DNA of 64,000 bases from Zygnema cylindricum. Taxonomy: Eukaryota; Streptophyta; Zygnematophyceae; Zygnematales; Zygnemataceae. The notes under the pieces were generated by a model. It was not told the DNA's origin and did not search any database. It saw only the letters and a list, made by a program, of their open reading frames with translations. The stretch spans positions 108,885 through 172,884 of the forward strand of contig JBBHKE010003360.1 of assembly GCA_037447655.1 (NCBI GenBank), in the 5' to 3' direction. Below, in pieces: positions 27,641 to 49,025 of the stretch. The translations under genes and the position numbers were made by a program. Position 1 is the stretch's first letter, and each line of letters starts with the position of its first letter.

Positions 27641-29272
27641 CCTTGCGCCTATCGGCACCTACGGACAATCTGCGTACTTTAGACGTTTAGTGTGGCATAG
27701 TTTTACGGTTAAGTGTCTACTGTACTTTTTAGTGTTTTTACCTTTAGGAATTTTATCTTTATGTTGTACTTACTTTCTTTTTTGCGTTTTTATTGTTGTG
27801 TAATCTCTATTCTATTTATAGCCCTATAGTCGTTGGTCTTTTATCTTTAATTGCCACCAACTCTTTTTAGTTAGAACCATGTTTTGTACTTCAATGGTCT
27901 TTGCTTCGCATTTTTTGCCACAATATCTTTCTTTTCAAATGGCAATGCCAAATAAGATATTGTTATCAAGAACATGATGGTGAAGCCATCAAAATACAAA
28001 ACATGATTGTAGAGGAAGATTGTTGGCTACCATTAAAGGTAAGAGATGAATACCCCTAAAGACTAACAAACATTACAAAAGGCAGGCAACACAAAAAACA
28101 AGAATTTCAAAACTAGGATAACAAATAGAGAAAGAAAACCAAACTATAACACCACTAAAAACTAAGATGTACATTGACTCCAACGGGGAAAATGTGTCGT
28201 CAATCTATAACCTAAAAATCCACACAAACTGATGGAATGACAAATATCACCTATGTGCATCGGGTGGCACGGAGGAACTCTCTCAGTCCAGGACCATCAT
28301 TAAACACAATGACTTTTTCGACGAGGGTTGAAGCTTGAGAGCACCGGAGGGCGACAAAATACAGTTGCGATAGAAAGTTGATATGAAAGTTGGGGTAGGG
28401 CTACTAGGTCCTCTAACTTTGAAAAATCGTTGAGAGTAATCACGTCAGACGTTTTTGAAGGAAGGGTCTAAGGTTCCAAATAAATTTAAAGCAAATGGTA
28501 TGCGGTTATCCATTTTGGTCTCGGTGCGCGTAATCGCGTGTTTTCGAGGTCGTTGCATCTCGAGCCCACTACGCAATATCCTACATGTGCGAACATGAGA
28601 TCTCGAGTTTGTGAGAGCTATGTCACATCACGTAGTGTTCTTTGTGCTTTGCACAAAAACATAAGATCCACACTAAAGCCGAGTATAACCTTAGCGACAG
28701 TATATGCGACAAAGCACGTTTGACTTTGTATATTGCTTTCCTACCAGCTGAAGCGATATCATCACAATCCTTATTTTGTGTTGTTGTATAGTCCCCAACC
28801 GTGTGAGTAGCAAAGCAAATGGACTACATGCTTATCTATATATTGGGTACAAATGCAACGAGTCTTGCTTGAGAGCAAGGCGTGCGGCAAGCCAAGACGT
28901 TAGCAAAGTGCAAGTAAAAACAAAGGAGAAAATAAGCGGGGCGTGGCAAATATTGGAGTGGCATCGAGCCTAACCCCCAACCCTAGGCCGCGAACAAGAG
29001 GGATTTCGAGCTCAACCGAAAGCAGCTGCTTAAGGAGGTTTTTGAATCTGACGGCTGCTACCTTATCGACGACATGCTGCCAAATGCCGGATTGCATTCT
29101 TGCACTCTCCCGCAACACGAAATCTGGAATTAATATGAAGTTTTAATTCCAACTTAGATTAGTGATTTGGCACCATGGCAATTGGCATTCTTGCACCGAC
29201 GACCGATCAAAGGTATCGGTGTCCAGCAGTACATCCGTACGTATCGTTTGAGCACAAAAAAGTAAACACAGC
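27641..29272. other. Spacer without recognised gene
   Basis: Mixed-composition DNA; short open frames on both strands have no family signature. A short near-palindromic stretch around TTGGCAT...AATGCCAA is visible near 27937-27952. Nothing else can be supported. Confidence 0.45.
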
Positions 29273-29483
29273 TACACCGCGAATCGCTACTAGCGTTAAC
29301 AAATGTTTAGTGTTAAATAGAAATTAGTGTGATTAACGCTAATTTGGAATATGGGGATTTTGAAGGAAATAAGTCACTCTAATTTGGTTTTTAGGGTTTT
29401 TTTAATCACTCTATTTAAGAATTTGGGTAAAATTTAGGGGCGCCGATTTAGCGTGATTAACCCTAATAGCGCTTCGCGGTGTA
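29273..29483. mobile_element. MITE-like element M7
   Basis: Left TACACCGCGAATCGCTACTA and the reverse complement of the right end, TACACCGCGAAGCGCTATTA, are clear inverted repeats continuing into GCGTTAA/GGGTTAA. It is non-coding and flanked by TA on both sides. Confidence 0.75.
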
Positions 29484-29555
29484 GTAGGCACTGCGATACA
29501 TGTACGACGATCTTGCACTTTTGCAAGACGACAAAATCCTTTGAAAGTGTTTCAG

Positions 29556-30199
29556 GCATAGTTCAAAAGTAGGTGAAAGTAGGCCCATACAGTATGCCTA
29601 TTGTATGCAAAACATACAATATGCCCTTAAGACCCATATTGTATTGGTCGAAAAATGAAAAAAAAGGTTAAGAGGGTTGAGTTGCACATCGATCGATAGA
29701 GAATTAAACGGCATGTCTAAATTTTGAAAAAAAATCGGATAAAAAATATTTTTTCTGTGAATTTTGAGGTGTTTTTTATTTCAACCGTCAGATTTAGACG
29801 ATCGGACGGTCGCTGATCAAAGTTGCGATCTTAAGAAGATCACATGAAAAGCCCATAACACAACTTACGATAGGACAATTTGTCATATTAGCGTCTGCAA
29901 TTTTGAAGGCCACACTAAATAAAGCCTCAAATTGACCAACCAGGTTGCCCGTCCGCGTTTTTTTTTTTTTTTTTCCGGGTTTTTTTTCCGGCGGAATGTC
30001 ATCCTACGCCGCGTCAGTTCGCTAAAAAATTTCGTCAGGTGGCGTGCGCTGTACTATGATCATACGTCATATTCGTACGATCGTACAAGAGTGTCCGCAA
30101 CTCACACCCATACAATATGCCTACTCTACGCGAGTTTAGTGCCAAGTTTTGTGCGCCTACCAAAGGCCTACCATAAAAACGCCTACTTTTGAACTATGC
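29556..30199. mobile_element. 644-bp terminal-inverted-repeat element
   Basis: Left end GCATAGTTCAAAAGTAGGTG and the reverse complement of the right end, GCATAGTTCAAAAGTAGGCG, match at 19 of 20 positions. CATAC..TATGCCTA-like strings recur inside. No transposase is seen. The target duplication is unclear. It is most likely a non-autonomous DNA transposon, distinct from the M1-M8 family. Confidence 0.75.
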
Positions 30200-32489
30200 T
30201 CCAAAGGTATGGGAGATAAGTTATGGATATTCATTCGCGAAGCATTCGCTTCAAACTATACTGTACTTTACAAACTGAATTGTGCGCTTTGAACCGTGCA
30301 CCTCGTTGGTCCGGTCGTCTGTCGCTCTTTTTTTTTTAGCTCTCTTTGTACCCAGATGGTTCTCCCATTGCCAAGTTTTGCAAGAAAAACCTCACGTACG
30401 GCTATGTGGCTCTGCGCACTTCTTTTGCAGTTTGTGAAGCTGCTGTTACGCGTGTTTTTCCACGCCGTTCCATGAGATTTTCTTCATTGGCGTAAATTGG
30501 CGGGCCGGTGGACGCGTCGCCATCCCTCATGCCACTTGGTATTTCCTCTCCCTACGGTAGCAGAAAAGCAAAAATGTGTAAAACGTTGGAAGGTGGAAAC
30601 GCGGAAGCAAATACCGTGTTTTGTGCCCAAATGCGAAAGCATTGAAAACGTCACAGCGCGGTCCCTAAAGGTCTCGTTAGAAACTTCTGTGAGCTCGCTG
30701 ACGAAGCCAGAACACGTGGCCTACAAATAATCTTTGTTTCGTACACATCCTAACAATCTCAAGGTACGGCATTCCAAGGCAGTATCCACGACCTTATCCA
30801 GAACCGACGTATTCCATGTGTATTCTTGTCTGTCTGACACGAATCTGACAAAGTTTGACGCAAAATCTACAAAACGCCAGACGACAGCTGAAAATGCCAC
30901 GTAAACGTGACTTTAATTGACGACTTCCGCACGTGACTTTTGTGGTTTCCATGACTTATTTTCAGCTTTATAATAGAAAAAATGGCATCTCTAAAAGCAT
31001 GATGCTTTGTCCGTTCGATTTCAAAGTACACCGTCGATCCGCTTTACATGTGTCATTCAAATCTGGAATTTTACGCACCTGTTTTTTTTTTTCCCCATTT
31101 GCGCAGAAAATTTGGCCCGTCGTCAATGTCAAAGGGAACCGGCCATCATCCTTAAAATTTGACTCTTATTACGCACCGCGACTCTCACTTAAAAGGATTT
31201 TGAATAACGATTCAGTACAGTACTGGTTCTAAACAAATCAATCTTTATTGCAGGTTAAGAAATTGGCGTACAATACTGAAATTCCTGTACCATTTGCCGT
31301 ACAACAAAAATAGAGATCTTGTAACTCGTACAGTGGATCTGTATATATTATGTCCTCCTGATTTGTTACGTTACCGTTTAATATTTATTGCAGGTGCAGA
31401 AAGCGGCGTGCAGCTGTGGAATCCGTCTACCATAGCCATTTGGTCATACGATCGGACGGTCAGCATCTCTTCCGGAAAAAGAGGTCATGTGCCGTACAGT
31501 GAAAATAGAGATCCTGTACAATCTGTGTATCATTTGTAATATTGTACTTGTGATTTTTTATGCCAGAGCATCAGCCTTTCTAAAAGTCACTTGACAAACA
31601 AAGTAGCTTGACTTCTGGAATACCAATAGATTCAGATTATCCGGAGAATGAATTAAGAGTCAGATAACACCATAGCAACATCTAGGAATCTGTGTTCCGA
31701 ACTAGTTCAAAGGCGATCATTGGTAAATATTGAAAGGTTTTCTGTTACATTTAAAATTTCATAAATTTGTCTCATGAAAGCTTAGAGCTTCAGTTGTCAG
31801 TCCAGAACTTCCTTTTTGGTTTTCTGTTTTAAATCGTATTGTTTCTGTTTTACAGAATTATGTCTTTTGGAAGTTTGAAGCTATGTTAACCAAGTATCGA
31901 TGTTTGGTTGTGGAATGAATCGGAAAATTTCGACAACTAACTTCACCTATATTTTATTCGCTGACAACAAGGTTAATATTAATTGTTAGTAAAACTACAT
32001 TAAAAAAGTAGGATTTCGATGATAACATCAAAAAGCCTTGGAGTAAATATATGTGATTGGAGAAATATCAGAAAAAAAAGTTCAAGCTGAAAGCTGAACG
32101 GCGGCCACCTTCGACTTTGAGAAAATATGGATAAATTACAAGTTTTATTTTTTACTTAGTTTTGAGCGAAACAGACTCCTCTGGAACACACATTCTGAGC
32201 CGAAGGTGTTTTGGCAATTTTCATATGGGCGATCTTTATGGTCGCCTGTTTGTGGTGCCTAATTGTTAAAGTTGATACGTTTTTGACGCCGTTTTTTTAC
32301 AGTCTTGTTCTCTATTCTGTTAATTTGAAGACTGAAAGTCGAAGTGCGATCACAACGATTAGTTGCCTTAAAAAGAGTTTTAAAAGTTCGAGGAGAAGAT
32401 GTAAAACTAGCTTAGTTGGTTAGGAGTAAACATTCAATATTTGGCAAAGTGGCTGCTTTTTAGATCTTTTTTAGCAACTATTTTATTGA
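30200..32489. other. Spacer; possible promoter or early exons of the downstream gene
   Basis: Short plausible coding pieces exist (for example around 30935-31230 and 31395-31500) but none can be tied to a family or joined in phase to the exons downstream. The motif GATCGGACGGTC occurs at about 29799 (inside the preceding element) and again at about 31448. Confidence 0.4.
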
Positions 32490-32674
32490 ACAACTTCAAT
32501 AAATAAACTTCAAATTTACTGTAAGAACAACTTAAGTTTTATTATTAGAAAAGCTTCAGTTTCAGTATAAGAACAACTTCAGTTTTCCTACAAGAGCAAC
32601 TTCAGTTTTATGATAAGATTAATCTCAGTTTTACTATAAGAGAAACTTCAGCTTAACTGTAAGAACAACTTTAG
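32490..32674 (+). repeat. AACTTCAGTTTTACTATAAG minisatellite before an exon
   Basis: About six imperfect units of roughly 35 bp contain ACTTCAGTTTT, which looks like the true acceptor ACTTTAG|TTTTGT at 32674/32675. The array therefore also repeats an acceptor-like edge directly upstream of the exon. Confidence 0.65.
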
Positions 32675-35600
32675 TTTTGTTAGACGAGCAGATAAGTTGC
32701 TATTTTTGGCGATGTTTCTGGAAGTTGCACCAGCTGTGGCGAGTGGATCAGTTTACGTCAGGATGGAGGATGATAGATTTTTAAGGGGATTTGCTAAACT
32801 AGCGGCTGTTGGTAAGGACACCACTCTTTGTTTCTGTCTGATGAAACATTTTGCCCTTCTTGCCTCTCCTTTGAGTCCGTCTCTCCCTTCCCCCCCCCTC
32901 TCTCTCTCTCTCTCTCTCCCTCTCTCTCTCTCTCTTCCCCTCTCTTCCCCTCGCCTCTCTTCCCCTCGCCCCCCCTCCCCCTCCCCTTCCCCCTTCCCCT
33001 CGACCCCTCTACCCCTCCCTCCCCCTCCCCCTCTCCCTCTCCCTCTCTCTCCCTCTCTAGCCGAAAGCTAAGCCGAATAGTCGGACACTTGTTCAATGTT
33101 AGGGTTGTTTGTGTATGGTGAACAGGATATGTGAACTAGTGTATGAATATCAGATTAAGTTATATCGTTAAATGTGTCATTATTTTACCAATTATGAATA
33201 ATTTTGGTATTTCATATTTAATCATCAAAAGTAACTTCGTAAAGTAGTGCCGCTAAGCAGATTGAGGTAACAGGAAACAGCGGAGTGTTTGAATTTGGTT
33301 GAATTCTCAAAGAAAGGAGAGCATTTAAGCTTTGCCAGTAGGTTTTTCCCTTTTACTATGTGATGATATATGCCGTTTCTGGTTGGTAAGTGTTTTTTAG
33401 CATTAACAAGAGCGGAACAATGGACTAAACTGCATACGACCTTCTTCAGGAGGTGCATTCCTTTTTCTATGTAATGCATACCGTTTTTAGTTGGGAAATG
33501 TTTTTTGAGAAAGAATGGAACAATGGACTGAACTGTAATATGATATATGTGCCGGATGGATATGCAGTGCCCGTTTTATGGTTGGGCGAAGTTGTGATCG
33601 TCTCTATTGGCCGGAAAGTAAGACTTTCCTCCTTTGTTGACTTCCTTTTTCTTGTTTCTCACGTACACTATCACACTATAACGCCAAGTTCCTCCCCTGC
33701 AAATTTTCTGGACCCAGGGTCATTGAATGGTCTTTTCTGATGTTCACATCTTCCCCTTTTTAGATTGATGTTTTTCAGTCTAAAGTTTGTTATTGTTGTT
33801 GCCTCATTATGTTTCACTTATATACTGCTTTCTTGGTCCCACACACCTTTTGAATGACTTGGATAAGTCTGGTGTCTATTTGCTGTGCTTTTGCTGCTCT
33901 CGTTTGTGTCTATGTTTCCTTGTCATCCATTTTCTCTTTTTTTTTTCCCCTTTTCACTGTATGCAATATAGGAAGCTAACATGACGCCTGATTTTTTGTC
34001 AAGAGATGCTCGTCTCAATGATTACTGATTTGCTTTTTACTCTTCCATCCTCTTAAGTGCATAAGGGAGATTTCTTTTTGTTGTACTCCCTAATACAGCA
34101 GAACAATATTTTTCTAATTTGTTCATTACAATCTCTTATTATGGAATCTATGGAAGGGCAGGTGAGCGCTATCTGCAGCGCCTTGCAGTTAGCTTTGCGA
34201 CAATGGAGTGTAAATTTTATGTCTAGAAGGTGAGCTGCCGCACTTGTTTTCCTATTCAAATTTGGTCATTTTTTGATGTTGAATGAGTTTTCGATTATTT
34301 CGAGAAACTCCCACGGGTTGGGCACTGATAGAATAATGTCAAAAATCAATCAATCACTCCCTTGACATTGATTGAAGGGATAAAATTCATTACTTCTTTT
34401 CCATCACGTCCATTTAGTAAAGCTTTGAAAACTTCTTTTACATTCTTTTGTCCTGTTGGTGATAAATCGCTAAAGTGAGCTGCTGCTAAACCATTTATCT
34501 ACCTGGGCATGTTGTGGAGGTGAACTGTCTATAGCCTCCTTAAGGGATTGGAATGGTTTTGATGAAATGGAGGACTACAGAGAACTGCTTTTGACTAAGT
34601 ATTAACTGATACAATACTCATGAAATGGTTAATGTCATTGAGTGACGAATTTCGCTGACTCTACAGATAAGATGGTGTATGCTGTTATGCAGTCCTGTGC
34701 TGTGTTGCATGAGGTTGTAACCATGCATTCATGAAACGGGTCAGCCAATCTCATAAACAGTCATCAATAATAGCCGATTGTTGACAGCCTGTTCATGTTG
34801 TGAGGGGTTGATAGCTTTGTTTGTCTGTAAAAGAGTTGTCGTGTATTGCTGTTGCTGGTATATAGATGTTATCTCTGTTTTATTATTGCAGATTGATTTA
34901 ACACCACCTCATGAGCACTCCACTGCTGGGTGTGACTTGTGGGGCGGTGATCTTAATTTCGGTGAACTTGAATCAACAACAGGTTGTTGTCCATTATGGT
35001 GAGTGCTTGCTTGCCACTTCATGACCTTTTTGGAATGGGGCATATTGTCACAGTGTGAGGATTCTTGTTTATTCTTTTCTGGGTTCCCTGCTGTACGTTA
35101 GTCTATGCTGTTAAGGATGGAGGAGTACAGGATTTTGTTACTCTTTTTCTTTTTTCTTGCAAGATGCTATCACCTCAAACTTTCCGAGTGTTGTTTGTTA
35201 GAACTGTTTTAGTCTCAGGAGTCTGACTTCTTTGGATGTAAATGTTAATTTCACAGGTGGCCATGAATCCTCACCTTAGTCTTCACCAGCAGCATCTCTT
35301 GCTGGTAAGAAGGTTCCAAGACATTAGATACTACATTTTTTGTGCAGTATTTGTTAGATGCTCTTCCAGTACTACCTCACTTTGGTGCTGCTTTTTGAAG
35401 AATTAGAATCCATTTGGGGAATCACATCGGCATTCAGTCTCAAAAATAGGATATTCTTTTGTACTTATTGGTTATGCATTTGTCGTTATTATGATTGATC
35501 AATCATCTGTGAAAGCTGCATAAGATGTAGTTTTGTTCCTTATTTGTGTCTATTTCACTTTGATTTAGTTATTGTGATCGGTCAAGGGAAATAAGTTTTG

Positions 35601-38600
35601 ACAAGGTACGTTTTTATGGTCACAGGGCATTACAGCACGTGCCGTTGAGCATCTTCTTTGGCAACGCTCAGTCGATCCTCAAGTCATGAGGTACTTTTTG
35701 GACCATTGGTTCGCATTGCACATAAGAAGAGAGACATTTTTTTTCTGCATGTATACAAGGCTTCAAAAGACCAGTTTTGGTAGTTATTCTTTGAGGCTAT
35801 TGCCATATAGCAACGACAATTGGTTCTCTCGTATGAGTGCAATTGCATTATAGTTATGGGAAGCAAGCTGAACATTTTTTTTTTTCTGGAGGTGGGGGGG
35901 ATGCAGAGGAATTGTAGCTTTGGCTTGCCCAAATCGTAATACGTCGTCATTTCTTACATATCTTGTGAGTGCTTCTCCCCAACTCTAGTGAGAAATATCC
36001 TTCTTGGTTTCCCTAATCTCCTCCTTGTTTGTGTCATGTAAGTCCGTTCAAGATCCTACTGTTTGTCCTATATAACAAATAAAACCTTTCTGACCGTTTG
36101 TTTGTTAATGTAGTTGTGAGAAGGATTAGCTGACTATGGAGATGGTCAATTGGGTGATTCGTTTTTGTGATGCTGAGGGGTTCCAGGCATTCAAAATTTC
36201 CTGAAGAATAATCAGAACGGATTTCTTTTGGAAGTGAAGGATGTTCAGGTTCTCCCTAGTTAAGAAAAGTGATAATGCTTTGCATGGCACTTGTGAGTAA
36301 TCTGAGCTGGAGATTATTGTCATTCTCAGGTTGATGTGATTGCCAGTCTTACGGAAGGAGTTCCACACGATGATGATTACGATGACAGCCAAAGTGATTT
36401 AGAGAGATGTGAGGAGGCCTCACAAATCGACATGGAGGTAGATTTGGAAGCTGGAGAGCCTACACCCATGGTGGAGGAGAGCTTAGGAGAGGAGATGGTA
36501 CAGGTTGTGGTGGAGCGGACAGACTCACCTCTAAGTAGAGACATGGACTCCTGTTCCAGTAAACTCATAGATGGTTCTGATGGAGGAGGCAGTACAGCCA
36601 TGGTTGTTGAAAATGAACTGGGACAGGAGATTGAGGAAGCGTCTACATCTGGAAGTTGGGATCAGGTTGGTTTCCTGTGTTTGCGGGTTAATTTTATGGA
36701 TGAGAGAAATGTCACATTCATGTAACAAATGTCTATGATGCACTACTGCTTGTGAAGGATTTGTCCAGTCCATTGTTGTGAATAAAATAGGTCATTTCCT
36801 GTTTTTTTGAACAAAATGTTTTGACGAATGTGCAGCTTTCTTCTGCAAATATGTATTTGAATTTGATGCTTTTTTTGCGATTTGAACATCTGTTTTAATT
36901 TTGGGAGTTTGATGTGGGCATGAGTTTAAATGAGTTTTTCTGGTCTGTGGAAACGTTGGATATGCAGTTAGGTATATTTCGTGCACAGGAGGAAGATGCG
37001 GCCGTGGTGCAAATGCTGGTTTGCTATTTCTGCATGGAGACAGTGTACGTTGCAGCTATGCCACCCAAGGTACAACCAAATTATTCTTCAATCCTTGTTT
37101 GAAAAGTTCCCCATTTGACATGCTTGGACAAATAGGCAAACTATCTAAGCCCTCTTCCTATCCCTCTTTTTGTTATTTACGTCGTCTGTTAATACTAGTC
37201 CATACAGATTCTGGAATGTACTACATGTATAGTTTGAGGTAGCAGTATACCCTTTAAAGGAGTTTAGGAAGGCATAACCAAACCATTTGTCAATTCTTAC
37301 CTGCAGAAGGCATGGGATTAGGGGGTCTTTTTTTTTATTGTAGATGTACTTTCGACTGCGTATCTCCTTTTTGTCACTTTACCATTGCAGGGCAGGGTTA
37401 CTGGTTTCTGTGCGTGCTCGTCTTCTTCTGTTTGAGTAAAAGCCGTGGTCAGGGTTTTCTGGTTAGGGTTCATTGACAACAGGCTAAACAATATTGCAAA
37501 AGTAATCTTTATCAAGCAAGAAAAAAAAGTTGTGAACTTCGGCATGTACACGAAAAACTCCTATAGGTTTGCGAATGCAAATGCAAAAATGCATGACTTT
37601 TTTTCTGGGTAGTTGAGAATATTGATGCTAAAATTCTGCAGTTCTTGTGACAGGTAAGGAGAGCTGTTCTTGAAACACTATGGGGTGGGGCCCACGTAAG
37701 GCAACTACTGTGCAAAAATGGAAGCAGGAAACTGGGTACTGCACATGGGCCGAGAAGGCCAACATCACCTCCTATTTGCAGTATTACTTTAGAGCCCCTG
37801 TTATTGCCGGTAGGTGGTGTGCACGAGGGAGGGACAAAGTGACATTTCGTGTTTTTCTTGTTACGAAGGGGTTGTCGCTTCATTGTTAGGTGCTTAATAG
37901 GGGCTTTAGAGCTCCTGTGGCCGGTATGTGTTGTGCATGTTGTGTTTTCGTGTTTTTTTGTGCAAATGGGTCATGGATTCGTCATTGCCCTCTGTGGGAT
38001 AGTGATGAGTCAAGCTCTTCCTAAGTAGATTTATGAATTTATAAGTTTTGTGTATTGACACCTGAAAAGCTTGGACAGTGCAGGAATCATATGGTCAATC
38101 TATGGAAATTTGTAGACACTTTTTCCATCGCGTTTATTTAGTTTTGACTTTTCACTCAGATGGTCAGGCTGTTGTAATCGTCTGACACTTCTTTCATCTA
38201 TTTTTGCATGGTTTTGACTGCTTGCCATAATGGTCAGGTTGTGGGAAGTTGAACACTCTTATCCCTTTGTATATGGTTCTGATTGCTTTGGCTTGGGAGG
38301 CTGGTTACTCAGAATTGGACGATGCCTGAGGACGTTGTTGCGGTTATTCAAAGACACAATGGAAGGAAGATTCACGCGGTAAGCAAAGGGGAATTGCAAT
38401 GGATCAAAGGATCAGTAATAGGCAGTCAACACATACGTAATTGCGGGCATTCCTCGCCAGTAACCGCAGTTTCCATAGCATAACAATGCTGATTGAGAAA
38501 GTACAAATTTGGTATTTCATGATGTCAATTTAGTTAGTTTTATCATTAACAGGCATGGTTAGTAACGATGTCGGCTTTACTGAATATTTCTGTTGTATGA

Positions 38601-38946
38601 ATTCATTTTCTCTACATCTTTATCCACGTCTTTGTCTACATCTTTATCTGTATCTTCATCTACAACCTTGTCTTTACTACATCTTCACTTTTATTAAGTA
38701 AGGGAAGAAGCGTTGGAAATGGTTTATATAAAAGATATTATTGAAGTCTTTTTGGTTTTGCAGACGATGTCAACTGTTTCTATGGCCACCAATGTGAACT
38801 GTTTCTATGTGAACTGTTCCTGTGATTGTTTGCAGTTTTTATATCGAGGGCGAGCTCTCTATGCCTGGTTGAGAGCAGCTCCTACACCCACCAATCCTGG
38901 GACAAGATCGTGGGTTCTTCCGACAGACATTTATCGACTCTCTTAA
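32675..38946 (+). CDS. Multi-exon gene of unknown family (3' half well supported)
   Basis: I do not recognise this protein. The last five exons are all in phase 0 and join cleanly: 36330-36665, 36968-37018, 37654-37809, 38313-38378 and 38836-38946 (TAA at 38944-38946), giving 239 residues. The first of these is acidic (HDDDYDDSQSDLERCEEASQ, many Glu/Asp/Ser). Later parts read FRAQEEDAAVVQMLVRRAVL, MPEDVVAVIQRHNGRKIHA and ALYAWLRAAPTPTNPGTRSW. Further likely exons with consensus splice sites are 32675-32811 (LFLAMFLEVAPAVASGSVYV), 33568-33617 and 34162-34229, which agree in phase with one another. Weaker candidates are 34892-34998, 35257-35304 and 35626-35690, whose phases do not all fit. The start codon was not found. 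One gene is the simplest reading; two adjacent genes are possible. Confidence 0.55.
32885..33060. repeat. CT/C-rich microsatellite
   Basis: TCTCTCTCTCTCTCTCCCTC runs and CCCCTCCCCCTCCCC blocks lie in the intron after the 32675-32811 exon. Open frames through it are artefacts. Confidence 0.92.
33350..33567 (+). repeat. Two tandem echoes before the 33568 exon
   Basis: Stretches at about 33352-33433 and 33463-33535 are similar to each other (TATGTGATGATATATGCCGT.. and TATGTAATGCATACCGTT.., each followed by GGAACAATGGACT). They also echo the exon edge GATATGCAGTGCCCGTTTTA then TGGTTGGGC at 33560-33590. Confidence 0.6.
37786..37935 (+). repeat. Echo of the 37654-37809 exon donor edge
   Basis: The true edge reads TTTAGAGCCCCTGTTATTGC then CGGTAGGTGGTGTGCA (37789-37824). 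About 120 bp downstream, TTTAGAGCTCCTGTGGCCGG then TATGTGTTGTGCA (about 37904-37936) repeats it, including the GT donor. A TTTCGTGTTTTT string follows both. Confidence 0.75.
38090..38285. repeat. Three-fold ATGGTCAGG-type intronic repeat
   Basis: ATGGTCAATCTATGG, ATGGTCAGGCTGTTG and ATGGTCAGGTTGTGGG recur every 65-70 bp with a TTTTGACT-like spacer, immediately before the 38313 exon. Confidence 0.6.
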
Positions 38947-40732
38947 TTATATTATGGAAGTAGGAGTTTGCGAAAAGACGCATGCTGCGTTTAGGGGGCA
39001 TCATATTTTTGCGTATATAAGGCACAAATGAAGCTTATGAGAGGTTCCTGATGGAGCTTATGAATGGTTCCTGATTTTTAAAACGAGCTAGAGGATTAAT
39101 GGCTATTCAGAGTTTTTTTGACGGGCGATGTCGACCGGGTGAGCGCAAGCTTAGTCGTTTAGGTTCTTGAAGAAAACAAAGTTTCGACTTGTATTCATTG
39201 CTTATTTGTTTGGTGTGGTCTTTTTGAATTCGTGGAGAGGTACTTGGTAGGTCATTTGTGGTAGTTTTTTTTTTGTTTTTTCTTCCTCGAGGACAGATTA
39301 TGGAGTCTCGGGTTGATGGTTCTTACCATGATGGTTCTTGGCTTCTTAGCTTGAGGCTAAGTTCTTCTCCCATTATGGGTTGAGGAGTTTTCGCTTCCTT
39401 CTTTTAGTATGTAGTTTCCTTTTGTTTACATTTGTCTTTTGTTTCTTCGACCAGAGTGTAAGCGACCATTTTGAGATTAACCAAATGTGAACAATGTCAG
39501 AGGAATGCCATTAATATACGCTTTTGTTAAATGAAAACTCTTTTAAACGCCTTGATATTTCTTACTAGTGCTTATTGGAAACTCTTCTGTTGTATGAACC
39601 TGCTTTGTTAGGATGTAAGCCCTATGCGTCACTTCCGTCATCGTTTGGTCAAATCCTAATGTGGTCTTCTGGGTTTACCAGAGATGTAAACGAACTTAGT
39701 CCAAAATTGTCATGTTTATCTTGTACTCAAATAGTTCATCAAAACTGATCACTTATTCTCAAAACAAGTCTGTTTGACTTCGTTCAACTCCAGTTGGCTC
39801 TATTCGATTATGTTTGATGCAAATTGACTCTGCTAAACTCTGTTGGACTGTATTTGAATTGTGTTGACTCCATTAGACTCTGAGCGACTCTGTTTGACTC
39901 CATTTGACTATATCATTCTGTTCGCCTTTGTTGACTGTGTTTGACACTGTTTATCTCTGTTCATCTCCATTTACCTACTGTTGAACTCCATTACACTCGA
40001 TTTGTGCCTGTTTCACCATGTTTGTGCGTAAAGTGCCATAAATTTACATGTGGCAAATATCAAAAATCTGCTGTGCATTAGTAAACTTTATTGTGGTGCA
40101 ACTTAATTGCATAAGATACACAAAACACATGGAAAAGTCTCAAACAGGAAACCATCAACGGCATTTTCAAAAAGTCAATTTCAAAGAGTCTCTACAATGG
40201 AAGACTTCTTAAAACACCCTGAATAAAAACGACCAAGTACAAAGGCTGGATAACAATGAAAATAGGTGTAAAAATCCTGTCATTGCTTAAAAATGAAGTA
40301 TAACGGATCAAAAACATGCGTACCACAGGATGTTTTTCACTGCAACATTGACAAAGTCGATACCAAAAAACATTTAACATTGAAAATCTGCCTCCATAGC
40401 ATGAGTGACAGACCCCGCATGTGAAACCGCCTAATCTACAAGTTCTCGAATCCACAATTCCTAAATCCACAAATAATAACTAAATTAGACTCGACTCATC
40501 TTTACAAGCTCCACCTCCTCCCCCCCTCCTTTTCCTCCCCATCATCCTCCCCCTCTCTTCCCTTCTCTCCCTCTCCTCCATGAGGTCACAGTCGCATTTC
40601 ACAGTTTTCCGCCGTATATTGAACATGTGGTTTATACTTTTCTTTTTCTTTTTCATTTTTCCGAACTCTTCCCATGACCAGAAAATCGCAGCGACAAGAG
40701 GGTGGGAGAAACGGCACAAACTACAATAAACT
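38947..40732. other. Convergent intergenic region with a TTTGACT minisatellite
   Basis: It lies between the 3' ends of the unknown gene (+) and the GH1 gene (-). From about 39760 to 40020 there are many units of CTCTGTTTGACTCC / CCATTTGACT type. A CCTCC-rich tract lies at 40508-40580. No gene was recognised. Confidence 0.6.
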
Positions 40733-49025
<8,293 letters not shown>

